64,000 bases of DNA. It comes from Monocercomonoides exilis (taxonomy: Eukaryota > Preaxostyla > Oxymonadida > Polymastigidae). Of this stretch, positions 13,201 through 24,418 are shown piece after piece. Position 1 is the stretch's first letter. Every line of letters starts with the position of its first letter. Both the position numbers and the translations under genes were made by a program. The notes below the pieces were generated by a model. It saw nothing but the letters and a program-made list of their open reading frames with translations, ran no database searches and was not told the DNA's origin. The stretch covers positions 2,523,501-2,587,500 of the forward strand of contig LSRY02000002.1 of assembly GCA_001643675.2 (NCBI GenBank), in the 5' to 3' direction.

Positions 13201-16200
13201 ACATACAATTCCTTCCATTGTCGAATTCTGAAGAGTCAGTGAACCTCCGTTTGTGCATTCAATTATTCCTTCGTTTGATGCGGCAGTTGTATTCGAAATG
13301 TTGCAAAGATCAATGTTTAGCTGCCCGTTCGTGTGTGAAATCATCAGCGGTGCTTCTAAAAGGCTGAACCCTTTCATCATAAGCGATTTCACTGTACTTG
13401 TTCCACCCATGCAAATTATAAAGCTGCAAGACAACGTTGTGCCTGACATAAGCATCAGTGCACACTGCTCAGACAAGAAAGATCCTGACTGTACCAGAAA
13501 TAGAGCTTCCCTTCCAGATAGCGAACTCGGCAGATAAAACTTGATGCTCGAAAAAGAAGTTGTTGCTCTGCTAACAATCATCCCATCTTGATTTTTTGTC
13601 GAATTATCGTTTACGATGAACTGTGTCTGAGCTCTAATCCCTCGAACACTTGTAGTGCCTTCAGACAGAGATATCTCTCGTGAAAGAGTGGAACTTCCAT
13701 CAACAGCAATTGATACACCACTTGATGTTTTGTGTTGCAAGAGAACATAATCGACAGTTGAGCATTGCTCGTCAGCAAATCCACACATATACCAATCTCT
13801 TTTATTTGTATTTCCAACATAAAACTCGCTCGGTTTGCTTCGGAGATAAAGTACAAGAGGAATCGCAAACGAATGATTGTTATTTTCGTATCCACACAGA
13901 TCAGTGAGTACATTCAGTTGAGGGCTGAACTTCAGCCGCTCTGCATTGATCACTTGGCTGAAATTCGCTGCCTCAATAAAAATGTTGTTGCCGAATTGCG
14001 AAGCACTGCAGTTGGCGAATGTCATCTTGTCAAAGACAAAATCACATGCAGAGCTTTCCAATTTTAGGTAAATTGCACCCCCGTATCCGTTGTTGCTTGT
14101 TCCCTGTGCACCACAGTCGGTAAAAGTCAGCGAATCAATTTCTCCAAGTCTCATTTTTGAGCCAGGTTGCATTATAATGGAAAGGCATCCTCCATTTCCA
14201 TTCTCGCACTTGCACCTATCAAAAGAGATGTTGTTCAACTTCAATGATTCCTCATTTGCAGGGTTGCATTCAATCACTCCTCCATTTCCAGAGCTTCGAA
14301 TGACCTCTGTGAAGCGTGTATTTGATATCTCGGAAAAAGATGAAATTGGAGCTTTGATGAATTGAGTATTTATTTTCAAAGAAGATACAATACAGGAATC
14401 AATTGAAATGCTTCCGAAAGCAATGTCAAACAATGGATTATTGAAAGAAGTGGGCTGAGCTCTCACCGAAGTGATGAGAAGATGCTTCAGGTGAGCTTTC
14501 CCAGATGAACCAGAAATAGATAATATCCCAACTGTTTCTGTTTCGGTGTTGTGGTCAATCGTCAATGAGAAGACACTCAAAGCACCTGTATTGATGGAGA
14601 ACAGCGTAGCAGGACTTGACAGAATGCTTGTTCTGATGACTGATTTGTCTGTTCCATTTCCAATCACTTTGACTTTATTGCTGTTGATGGATAGCACAGA
14701 AGAAGGAGCAAAGGCTGATTCAAGCAGCATAACTTTACACTCGACATCGTCCCTCACCTTTCCAAATGCGTGTTCAATCGTTTTGCATGGAATAGAGTCG
14801 TTCAATCCACAAAGCTCATCCAAATCGTTTCCACTCTCATGGACATATCGAGTCAGAAGCATCACCTTTACAGGAAGCCATCCGTTGTATACTTCGCTAT
14901 CCGCTGTGCCGTTGTACCAAACTCGCTTCTCTGTTGTCGTTGAATATGATTCAAAAAAAGGATTAGAATTAACTCCACCTCCATTTATTTTCACATCATT
15001 TCCCATTCCGTTCTTCGCTTCATTTTGATGGAAAAAACAATATCTTATCAATTGGGTCTGAACAGCTTGTTCCGAAAGTCCACTGAAGTTTATTCCTGCT
15101 CCTCCTAAAATTGTTGAATTTGTAAATATTCCATTCACTGTGTTCAAGATAAACATATTTTCTGTGATCAAAAGTGCTGAAAGGTTTACACTTGGCAAAG
15201 CATAATTAAAATATATGCAACCAGAAGAATTTCCAGCCCAATTTTTCACAAAACGAGAGTTTGAAAAAATGAAGGTTCCCGATGATTGAAGAGATTTCGG
15301 ACGTAAGTAACACACCATTCCATAAGAATGTGAAATTGAGCAATTATAAAAAATAAGATCTTTGTATTGTTCATTTTTCATATGATCAACGCTGCATATG
15401 GCTCCCCCTTGGCTCGCGCTGCATATACTAAAATTTGATGAATCTACAAGTGCATTTTCCAAATTTGCAAGATATAAAGCCCCACCGTGGTTGTTTTTTC
15501 CGACCTTTATTATATTTATGTTTTCAAATAAACAATGAGAAATATTCATCGATGATCCACCGTATGATATGAAGATAGCACCTCCAAATTCATCTGGTGA
15601 TGCATTTTTCCATTCACACCAAACAAATGAATGCTCTCCTTTACCCAAAACTTTCCTCCTTGGGGATATTGGATTTTCTTCAGTTCCAGAATATTGCTCA
15701 TTGGACAAGCGATGGCAAGATACGAAAGTACTGTTGAATGAAGACAATGCAGCAAACGGCTGATTTATTGATTGAAGAATCCCTCCATAATACACATCGC
15801 AAACTCTGGAGAACGAACAGCTGCGTATAGTCGCTGTATGACAAAAAGCACTCGATTTTAAAGAACAATGAAGTATGTCATGACAAATGGGATTTGACAA
15901 ATTTTGGAATTTCGAATCTGTTACAGAAATACAGGAACAAGTCTCGCTTTGAACGAAACATGGCATCACAACCATGTCTGAAAAATGGCATCCCGCAATT
16001 TCCAATGACCAGAATCCATTAGGGTAAACCGAATTTCCTCTTGCAATTTGAGGAACCGCGGTTGGAGTATAGATAGACAAACTTGTATTATGAAGCATAA
16101 TTTCTCCATCGTCAGCTGTTATTGGGCTAATTTCCGATGAACCAGACAAACAAAGTGCACAGTTTTTAATAAATAGCGACGATGAAGATGAGCAGATAAA

Positions 16201-16521
16201 TAGAGCACTGTATTCGAGCTGACGAAGCTCAACAAAAACATACAATGACGATGCATTATTTAAATTGAATGTCGAAGAAATTGTGCAACCGTAGTGCATG
16301 CGCAAATAATTTTTTCCCTCAAAAATTGAATCATATAAGGCATCATTCATATAATTCTTAAGAGGCTTGCAATTAATCGAGTTTTGCTTCTGAGCATTTG
16401 GCGATTGGCTCACAGTGCAATCTCCAGTTATTTCGCAGTGAGCCATTGAAGTGTCGTTTTGAACGCCGAACGAATAAATAAAATAACTCGCTATAGCACA
16501 AAAAAGTTCAAATGAATTCAT
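4288..16521 (-). CDS. Giant beta-helix receptor-like membrane protein with cytoplasmic pseudokinase (gene A)
   Basis: Two long open frames join across one intron (12393-12464): exon 1 is 16521-12465 and exon 2 is 12392-4288, about 4053 aa. An N-terminal hydrophobic signal peptide (MNSFELFCAIASYFIYSF) is followed by an ectodomain of Asn/Ser/Gly-rich beta-helix repeats resembling chlamydial or Trichomonas Pmp-type repeats, with recurring GGG-I/L motifs. Eight CG(x)nPC-type module starts occur near residues 570, 910, 1312, 1637, 2033, 2392, 2702 and 3085. A transmembrane helix (about 3609-3633, ALIVIVMLAVLFLIVLIV) is followed by a basic stop-transfer (RWMNSKRR), an acidic/Ser linker and a TKL-like kinase fold at about 3760-4030. 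The fold keeps KAPELL, FSIGMMLWE and DRPS but has no recognisable glycine loop, VAIK, HRD or DFG, so it is read as a pseudokinase. Ligand and role are unknown; a cell-surface receptor or adhesin is inferred. The tail is nearly identical to gene B at 50845-58653. Confidence 0.85.
4360..5697 (-). repeat. Arm 1 of a 1.3-kb inverted duplication (TM + pseudokinase module of gene A)
   Basis: Read on the minus strand, this segment matches 57285-58603 on the plus strand almost base for base. The match runs from the codons for NRSEPES just outside the membrane to TVTDAI near the C-terminus. Differences are a few substitutions plus a small indel cluster in the acidic/Ser stretch before the APE motif (about 4715-4790). 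Similarity falls sharply at both ends: the upstream ectodomains are only moderately similar and the last 16-23 residues are unrelated. Confidence 0.9.
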
Positions 16522-17333
16522 TTCGAAAAAAAATTATATTTCACAATTAAAAGAGTCCTTTTTCATTTTCATTGTCAACTTCAATATACTGAAATCTGTG
16601 AAAAAGATTGGTAAGTGGGCAGATAACGACCGGTAAAAAAAATCGATTGACTTGTTTTTATTTATTTGTGCAATTTTCAATTAATGCAATTATGATATTT
16701 CGAAAGTGATTTTCGTATAACAGTGATTCAAAGCTGAGAAAACCTATTTTTTTAAATCCAACAGTAATTTTAATTTTGCTAACTTCCCCACCTTAAATAA
16801 AAAAACCCTAATCTGTTGATTAAATTAAAAGTTAATGTTAACATAACTATAATAAACACATTGACAATAGGAAAATCTTTATTTCCAATAAAAACCTAAT
16901 AAAAACAATCTCTCTAATATATCTTAGGGGTTTGATCACTTATTTTAAATAACTCCTGCTTTGTAAATACTAAAAATTTTAAGTTTTTAATCGAATATTT
17001 CTCCTATCTGCGAATTTTAACATTTGAAAATGGGTTTTTCAAGGTCAATAATTCTTCTTTTAGATAAATTTTACACCGGTCGCTATGTACCCTCTTACCA
17101 AAAGATTAAGTTTTTTTTATTTTTTTCATAAAAATGTGATATGAATTGATATTCATTTTATTTTCTTAATGTTTTTTGTGAATAAATATATTATCAACAA
17201 GATAAATTTTTTTTTGTTGATAATGACAATTTTTGAAGAAATAAAAGAAGTTTCTTTTGATATTTCTTCAAGAAAAAAACATACCCATTAACATGTAAAT
17301 TGTCTTTGCAATAGAAATTATTTGCTGATATTG
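16522..17333. other. intergenic between divergent genes; presumed promoters only
   Basis: About 0.8 kb lies between the start of gene A (minus) and the start of the Ser-rich gene (plus). It is AT-rich. The sequence GACCGGTAAAA near 16628 reappears in inverted, imperfect form near 17073 (TTTTACACCGGTC), which could be chance. No coding sequence was seen. Confidence 0.5.
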
Positions 17334-20300
17334 ATGTCTGAAGTGCCTCTAGAGACATCTTCGGTTGGGGTTTCAACCATAAAAAAACCAATAATGCTAT
17401 CACGAATGAAGCGGCGTGAAAGTCAAATGATTTCTGCTTTTGGAAACTCTGTTTGTAAAGTGTTTTTTATTAAAGTTTTAATTTTTTTCTGTTTGTTTTT
17501 TATGTGTAAATTTGTTTATGAATGTTTTTATTTTTGTTTTTTGAACTGTCATTCATTTGTTATTTATTGAAAAAAAAAAAGAATATCTGTCAAAATTCAC
17601 TTGCAGCACCGAGTGAACAAACTTCATCTGAGTTTCGAAATAATATTCTTCCATCATCGCAAGAATCTATCATAGAATCATCAAAGCGTCCAGTGTTTTT
17701 ATCTGATATGAAGCAAGGAAATGAAGGAGCTGGAACAGAAACTAAATTTTTTGGACGCTCCTTTGATACAATGGTTCCATCTGCTTTTATGCAACAAGTC
17801 CTTGGAGTGAATTTAAAAAGAAGCGAAAGCATTAGATTATCTCAACAAAAAGAAATTGAAGAAAATGAAAAAATAGAAAAAGAAATAAAAGAAAGACTTA
17901 AAAAAATGGAAAAAGAGTCGTTTGAATGCTTAAATGAGAAAGTGGAAAAAAGAGGAAATGAATTATTTTTTGGTACTCAAACGGATCCTTTAATTTTACA
18001 AATGCGTCTGCGGAATACCTTGACGCAGGAAACTCTTTTTCCTTCTGTTTCTTTTGGGCGTGTCACGGCTATTGGAGCCCGTAATAAGTTGTCTTTACAA
18101 CAAAATCCTTTTGTGGTACCTCAATATCATGCAATGCTTCCGATGATCTCAAACAAAGAGATGAACGACAGAAGAGCGAAGGAAAAAGAGAAACTAATGG
18201 AGGAGAACAAACGAAAAGTTGTGATTGCTGGATTGCAAAAGATGCGATGCAAGTCAAAAGATCGAATAAAAGTCAATTTGGACATGAACACTAACGAAAA
18301 AATAGGTCAATTTCAGACAGTGGATCAACTCCCAAATGTGACAAGTGCGAACATTACAACTATTTCATCAATGGGCCAACATAAAATCGATATGAATACG
18401 TTTCCATTGAACAACAATCAGACTTCAACCAAATACAAAAACGGTATTCGGTCGCTGCTTTCGCAGATGGTGTCACAAGATCAGCAGGAAGAGTATCAGA
18501 ATTCTTTGTCACTCGCACTTCACACAGAGATGCCTGAAGAAGCATCCAATCAGATAACACCTCAAAGCCAATCTCCTCTAAATGCTTATTCACCTGCATC
18601 TGGTTTGTTGTGTCCAGCCAACGGGCATGTCATTTCTTCTTCATCATCTTCTCGTTCTCCTTCACCCTTCCCATCTCCATCCCCTTCTCCTTCCCCATCT
18701 CCTTCGCCTTCTCCTTTGAGTAATTATTCCCACATCTCTAATGCATCTGCTTCATCTGCTTCATCTTCTTCATCGACGCCTGACTCCAGCAGCATCTGTG
18801 CTTCAAGAGGCCTGTCTCCGTTTGCCAGTCCAAAGTACTGCGACTCCTTTGTGTGTGCAATGCCCATCACTCCTTCAGTCGCTGACAGACCAGCAAACAG
18901 CCTCTCTCCTTCATCAGCACTCGCACAGGCATCCCTGTCGCTGAGCAACTTGTCGCTGCCTTCTCAGTTCTCTGCTTTCCAGCCGGCAAAATCACTCCTT
19001 GACTTCGGGCGGAGAAGGCTTGACGAACAGAATGGCTCAATCGGCATGTACTCAATCAATGAAAATGATCCTGATTCTTCATCGGATCAGCTGCAGTCTG
19101 CTTCAAATGGGAATTCTGTAGCGCCTTCTGCTCCTTCTCTTAATTCTACAGACACACAATTCACAGTTCATCGTCATCTTCTTCTTCCTTCTTTTTATTC
19201 TGCTCAGTCAGAACAGTCAACAATTGTAACAGAGACTCAGCCATCAGCTTCTTCTGCCAAATCAACTTCTTCCTTTGCCACTTCTCTTCCTTCTCAAACA
19301 TCTTCTGATGTCTCAAATGCAACTTCTGCTATTGTTTCTAGTTCTCCTTCTTCTTCTGCATCTTCTGCATCTTCCAGTTCATCAACCACAGTCAATTCTG
19401 TTCCGTCTTCATTGTTTGATGTTTCTTCATCGAAAGCTCAGAAGACACAGCTGCGTTCTTTGCTGGATTATTCATCTGCCAACCACTCAAAAAATGAATC
19501 TCCAGCAATTCTGCCAGCCTCTTTGGTTGCATCTGCCTCAAATGACAGCACAAACAGAGATGTTCTGTCTTCGCCCGAGCACAAGTCTTGTTTTCTTCCT
19601 CCGCTTTCGACTTCTCCTCCTCTTCCATCAGACATTCACACAACTTTCACGTCACTCTCCCCTTCTCCTTCTCCCTCTCCACAAAGCCCTCAACTTTCCA
19701 CTTCGCCTGTGCCAGTCGGCCTGCCTTCTTCTTCATCGCCTGCCATTCCTCTGCAAAAGTCCCCCAGAAACTCTTCTGTTCCCAATGGCTTCGCAGAGCA
19801 TTCTGCAAAAGTCGCAAAAAGAGCTCTTCCGCCACTCCGCCGCCGGCCGTCGTCTGTCGCCTCGTCTTCTCGTCTCATCGCTCCTTCTGCCAAAAGCTGC
19901 GTGTTGGCTGCTGCTGACTGCACGCACGATGACAGCAACGCACGCGATTTATCGAATGATGGAGTATTTTCTTCCTCTTCGTATTCTTCCTCTTCATATT
20001 CTTCTTCTTATTATTCATCTGCTGCTGCTTCTTCTACTTTGTCTTCTTTTGGCCATCTTTCGTCTTTTCCCTCTTCCTCTGCTGCCAACATGTTTGCCCT
20101 CCATTCCTCTCTCATTCTTCCGCCTTCTTCCAAAAACACACACAACTTCGCTCATCCCAAAGACACCCCCTTTTTCCTTCGCCCAAACACAAAAGGACGC
20201 TTTCCGCGTTGTCTTTCAACAGCAACTTCTTCTTCCTCTTCTGTCAATCTTCCTCTGTTTAGCATCAGCAGCACACATCAGCCTCATCTTCCTCATCAAC

Positions 20301-21823
20301 CCCATCTGCCTCATCTGTCTCAATTGCCCCATTTGCAGCATCTTCTGCCCACTGCCTCGTCATCCGCGTTCTTTCCGCCGGTTTCGCTCGCAAAAGGAGG
20401 AGATGTGCTGATGCAAACAGGCTCCTCTGCATCGGCGGGGACTTCTCAGTATTTGTCTGCCTTCACCCGCCATTCAATGCATTCACAGCATTCGTCGCAT
20501 TCACCGCATTCTCGCAGCACTTCGCCTGTCTTCCATTTGCAGCCAGCAGACAACAAAATGCTTCGAAGTGTCTCGGTTGCATCGTCTTATCCAGCAAGCG
20601 CATCGGCTGCATCTGGGTTTGTGCTGAAGAAAAAGTCGAAGAAGCGGAAGTTGCCAGATGAACAGAGACAGCATAAAATGACTTCAATTCCATTTGAAAG
20701 CGAAGGAATTGATGAAGTTGATAATGAGCTTACCATGAACAGTCTTGATGGGACTTCTGAAGATCAAACGTTCAACACGAAAGAGCCGAAGAGTTCAGAA
20801 GAGCCGACATTTGTATTCTCAAAGAGAAGGCAGCCACAGAGAGCATTGTTTATGTCACTTTCTCTTCCAGACAGCTCATCTGCTGATCTGTCACACAGCC
20901 ACAAGTCAATAAAATCACACATTTCTAACAGCAATCAACTCCATACGAATCAGATGCTGTCTCAACACACTCCATTTCCGATGCATCCAAATCGATTATC
21001 GCCAGAAATGAAGAAGAAGAAGCGAAGTTTTTCTTCGTTCAATCCTCCACTTCTTCATGTGGACACAGCTAATCTGTCTTCAAATACTTATTTGTTTGAT
21101 ACCAAGTCCAAAGCTTCTGTTAAAATGCCATCTGATCATCTGCAGCAATCTGACCCATCGCCTTATTTGTCAAAGTCCTTCGATTCGTCTTCATTCAAAG
21201 AGGATTCAAGAACTGCAACAGAGACGCATTCCCATTCACATTCAGATGTTTTGCCTTCGATTAGCACAAACGCAACATCAACAAGGTTTTCTCCAAAGAT
21301 GCCATCGCCTTCTCTTTCATCATATCACACGTCTCCTTCTGCCTACTCTTCTCTGCCTTCTCATATTTCTCGTTCTTCTAGTCCCGAAAACCAAAATGCG
21401 TTCGACAGAAAAGCAGGATCACTGCGACGTTCGATGCCATTTCGCGAGGAAGAATACAAAGCACTCAAAAACACACTTTCATTGCAGTTTGATGCCATCG
21501 AAAGAAAAAGTGAAAAGAAAGGCAGAAACAAACAAAGAGGAATACAGAAAACAGAAAAGACAGGGAAAGAGGAGGAAAATGAGCTTGTTCAACAGAAGCT
21601 GGAAAGAGGGCTGGCTGAAACAGAAAAACAGTCACCAGAAAAAGAAAAGAGGAAAATGGCGACTTTCATTCGAGAGCGCTTTCGGGAAGAGCTCAGAGCA
21701 GAAATGGAAGAAAGAGCGAGAAAGGAGAAGATGGAGAAGATGGAGAAGATGGAAAGCTCATTCAAAGGAAGGAATGGAGAACAAATTGGAAAAAACAGAG
21801 AAAGAGGAAGAGAACGTTTATGA
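17334..21823 (+). CDS. Unknown Ser-rich low-complexity protein with charged coiled-coil C-terminus
   Basis: Two exons are proposed: 17334-17450 (ATG start, MSEVPLETSS...) and 17582-21823, joined across a 131-nt intron with a GTTTGT donor, phase 0, giving about 1452 aa. A longer open frame beginning at 17522 would give a hydrophobic leader, but that leader is translated intron. Residues about 120-200 are a charged Glu/Lys helix. A Ser-dominated central region follows with SPSP repeats (nt 18655-18717), poly-Ser, and His/Pro/Leu runs (nt 20270-20340). Near nt 20630 there is a basic KKKSKKRKLP stretch that could be a nuclear localisation signal. The last 130 residues are Glu/Lys/Arg-rich and probably coiled coil. 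No family is recognised; a nuclear or scaffold role would be a guess. Confidence 0.75.
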
Positions 21824-23055
21824 GTTGAAGAAATGAACCACAAAATCATTGAATTCAAAAAAATCAAAAAAGAATCTAAAAAAAATCTTCGTGTTAATGT
21901 GTGCAATGATATTTGTTAATTAGCAGTCAATGTTATTTTGAGGAATTCAATTTATTGTTGCAAAATAAGTTGCATGCCCAAATGAAATAGAAGGGACCTC
22001 AGTAAAAGAATTGAAAGTTGTGAATTTGTAATTTTGTTTATAAAATATTTATTATTTTGATATTTGAAACACTTTTTTTTAATTTCATATTTTGAGTTTT
22101 TCTCACAATTGTAACAGATTATTTATTATGAAGTTGCTTTTGATTTTTATTTCGTCAAAGTCTTAATGCTTTTTGTGATAGTTTTTATAGCACTTTTTAG
22201 ATGATTGTCTTCATTGCATCTTATTTTGTGCAGTCATATGAAATGTGTATTTTCTCGTTTATGTAATGTTTTGCAGAGTTGCTCCGAAAAGAGCCAACTC
22301 CATTCTTTTTTTAAGCATTTCAATTTTATTGTGAAAGTCTGTCTTTTTTGTAATTTTTGGAGCTTGTGATTAAATGTTAGATCCATTATGAGACATTTAT
22401 ATTCCTTTCTTTCTTTTTCATTGTTAATTATATATGTACTGTTAGTTTCTCAATTGTTATCTTTTCAATATAAAAAACTTTATTTTTTTCTTTGATACAC
22501 TTTGTCGTCTGATGTTTACATTTCTAGTTGGTATTTCTTTTTATGAGTGATATTTGTCTATCAGATGTCGAACATTTAAGTCTGGCTCGTGTTGTTGAGA
22601 ATATGAGTCGGCTGAATATTATTCTTGCTCACTTCCAGTGATGCTTTATTTGGATTTTTGCTTTGTAGCTGAAACGAGACGCTTTCAGAGATTGCATTTT
22701 TATTATTTCTTTATTTATTCATCTTATAATTTCGGATCATTGTTCAAATAATCCCAAATCTATTCTGTAGCGACTAATATGTCATAAAAAAGAAGTCTGA
22801 GCATTTGCTTACAAGCTTCGTAAAAAAGCATTTTTCATCTCTGATGTTTTGCTTAATAATTTTTGTTTTCAGCACTAACAAAAGACTGAAAAAAGAATTT
22901 TTATTATGTAATAAAAGCACTTTTTTTATATTAGAGCAAAAACACAAACATTATTTAACAAAAGCTCATATACAGAATAACTAAGAAACAAAAAATACAA
23001 AATGAACTCAGATTGTAGTTTAATCAAGCCCAACGGTTGATTTTTTTGAATGATT
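21824..23055. other. intergenic between convergent genes, nothing recognised
   Basis: This 1.2-kb AT-rich spacer lies between the 3' ends of the Ser-rich gene (plus) and the uracil-DNA glycosylase gene (minus). Stops are frequent in all frames and no RNA gene or repeat was recognised. Confidence 0.6.
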
Positions 23056-24239
23056 CTAAGAACGTTTTTCAGACGCTTTTCTTTTCTTTCCTTTTGCATC
23101 TTCAACGTCTTCTTCTTCCGCATCTTCGTCTTTTCCTTCTTCTGCAGAAACAGGAACTTTCATTTCTTCAGTTGTTGCCACACATTCATCAGCCGCTGCT
23201 CTTGTACGCTTTTCTGGTAGCACTTGAATGGCATCAAGCTTTTTCTTTGAGTCAGATGCTTTGCAAGAAGATGGGCATGATGAAGACGATGCAACACATT
23301 GGCCGTCTTCGCATTGAGGCTTATCTCCTGCATCTTCCTTTCCTATTGTGTCACTTGTTGATATAATCCATTGAACACATGACTGTCCAGCTTTTTTCAT
23401 TTCTGAGTCAATATTTGTGAATGAAAGCACAGTATGGAAAGCTTCAACAGCGGGATGAGGTGCTTTGACAATGGAGCAGTGTGGATTCATTCCGGTTTTA
23501 CTTGAAATCTGATTAATAATTTTTTCTAATTTTTGAGCGTGTCCACCCCATAAAACGAACGTGATGTGCTTTAATTCAGTATCTGTGGAATTAACTTTAG
23601 CTTTTGCTTCAAAAAGTGTTTCGATTATTCTCTTGACAATCGGCTTCCAAAATGCTGTGTGTGTTTGAAGCTCTTGCTGTGGACGTCAAAATAATTGATT
23701 ACAAATCAAAAATTGCAAATTTTAAACAAAATTACATTTGATAAATGTAAGCAGAAACTAAAATATTTTCAAACTGTTGAAGTATAAGTCAGAGAGGTAT
23801 TGAGCCAAAGCACTCCTTGTCTTCCAGTTCGGAAAAACCATTCATATGGAGAAACCATTTTCAATTTTTTCATTTGTGCTCTTAATTCTTCAACTTTTGA
23901 AGTTGGCGTCAATTTTTTTTCGCAAATTAGAAGATTTTTAAAAATATTTCTCATTGATGGGCATGTTGGACTTGTCCAGCTGTGAATAAGTCCATCGCAA
24001 AATGAAATTCCAATAGCAGATTCCTTGCGTGGATAAGGATCTTGTCCAAATATAACAACTTTGCACTTCTCTGGTGTCGTAAGATTTAACGCTTGAAATG
24101 TATTTTCCAAATCGGGAAACATTGTCCGTCTCTTTTTTGTTAAATAAGATTCCGCATCTGGTTGTGATTCAATTGTATCACGTAAATATGGAATCCAAGT
24201 GGGATTAAGTATGTTTTCCAAATGCAAATCTTTGGACAT
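23056..24239 (-). CDS. UNG: Uracil-DNA glycosylase (UDG family 1) with nuclear-type C-terminal tail
   Basis: Two exons, 24239-23775 and 23676-23056, join in phase 0 across a 98-nt intron with a GTTTGA donor; about 361 aa. The water-activating motif GQDPY (residues 65-69, Asp67), the uracil-binding GVLWLNTSLT segment (Asn about 148) and the late FVLWGGHAQK strand identify family 1 UDG, which removes uracil from DNA to start base excision repair. The minor-groove loop, usually HPSPLS, reads HPAVEA here, so the intercalating Leu position is Glu. The GQDPYH His is also replaced (GQDPYP). A tail of about 110 residues, rich in Glu/Ala/Lys and ending in GKKRKASEKRS, is probably a nuclear localisation signal and is longer than in typical family members. 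It is divergently paired with SEC24. Confidence 0.9.
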
Positions 24240-24418
24240 TTAAATTGTTATTCAATAAAAAAATGTTATGGAATCTTCGTTATCATTTATTTTCTGTGAA
24301 TAATGAAAACAGGTTTTTGTTGTTGATGGAAAATCTTTATCAATCAATGCAAATTTTTAATTTAAAGACAATTTGTGTAAGGTTAAGATCAAATTTGATC
24401 AAATCAGAAAAGTCCAAG
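24240..24418. promoter_or_regulatory. Short bidirectional intergenic region between UNG and SEC24
   Basis: Only 179 bases separate the UNG start codon (minus) from the SEC24 start codon (plus), so both promoters must lie here or overlap the genes. The frame upstream of the SEC24 ATG is open back to 24245, but the extra residues are hydrophobic/Asn-rich and do not look like SEC24, so the ATG at 24419 is preferred. No defined motif was recognised. Confidence 0.35.

Noticed and set aside
17522-17581. Apparent hydrophobic N-terminal leader (MFLFLFFELSF...) for the Ser-rich gene
   Set aside because: It is translated T-rich intron. A phase-0 intron from 17451 to 17581 joins a better first exon with an ATG at 17334.
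19275-20411. 378-codon Leu/His-rich ORF overlapping the Ser-rich gene
   Set aside because: It arises from TCT/CTT repeat sequence read in another frame. The Ser-rich frame is longer and has spliced start and charged C-terminal structure.
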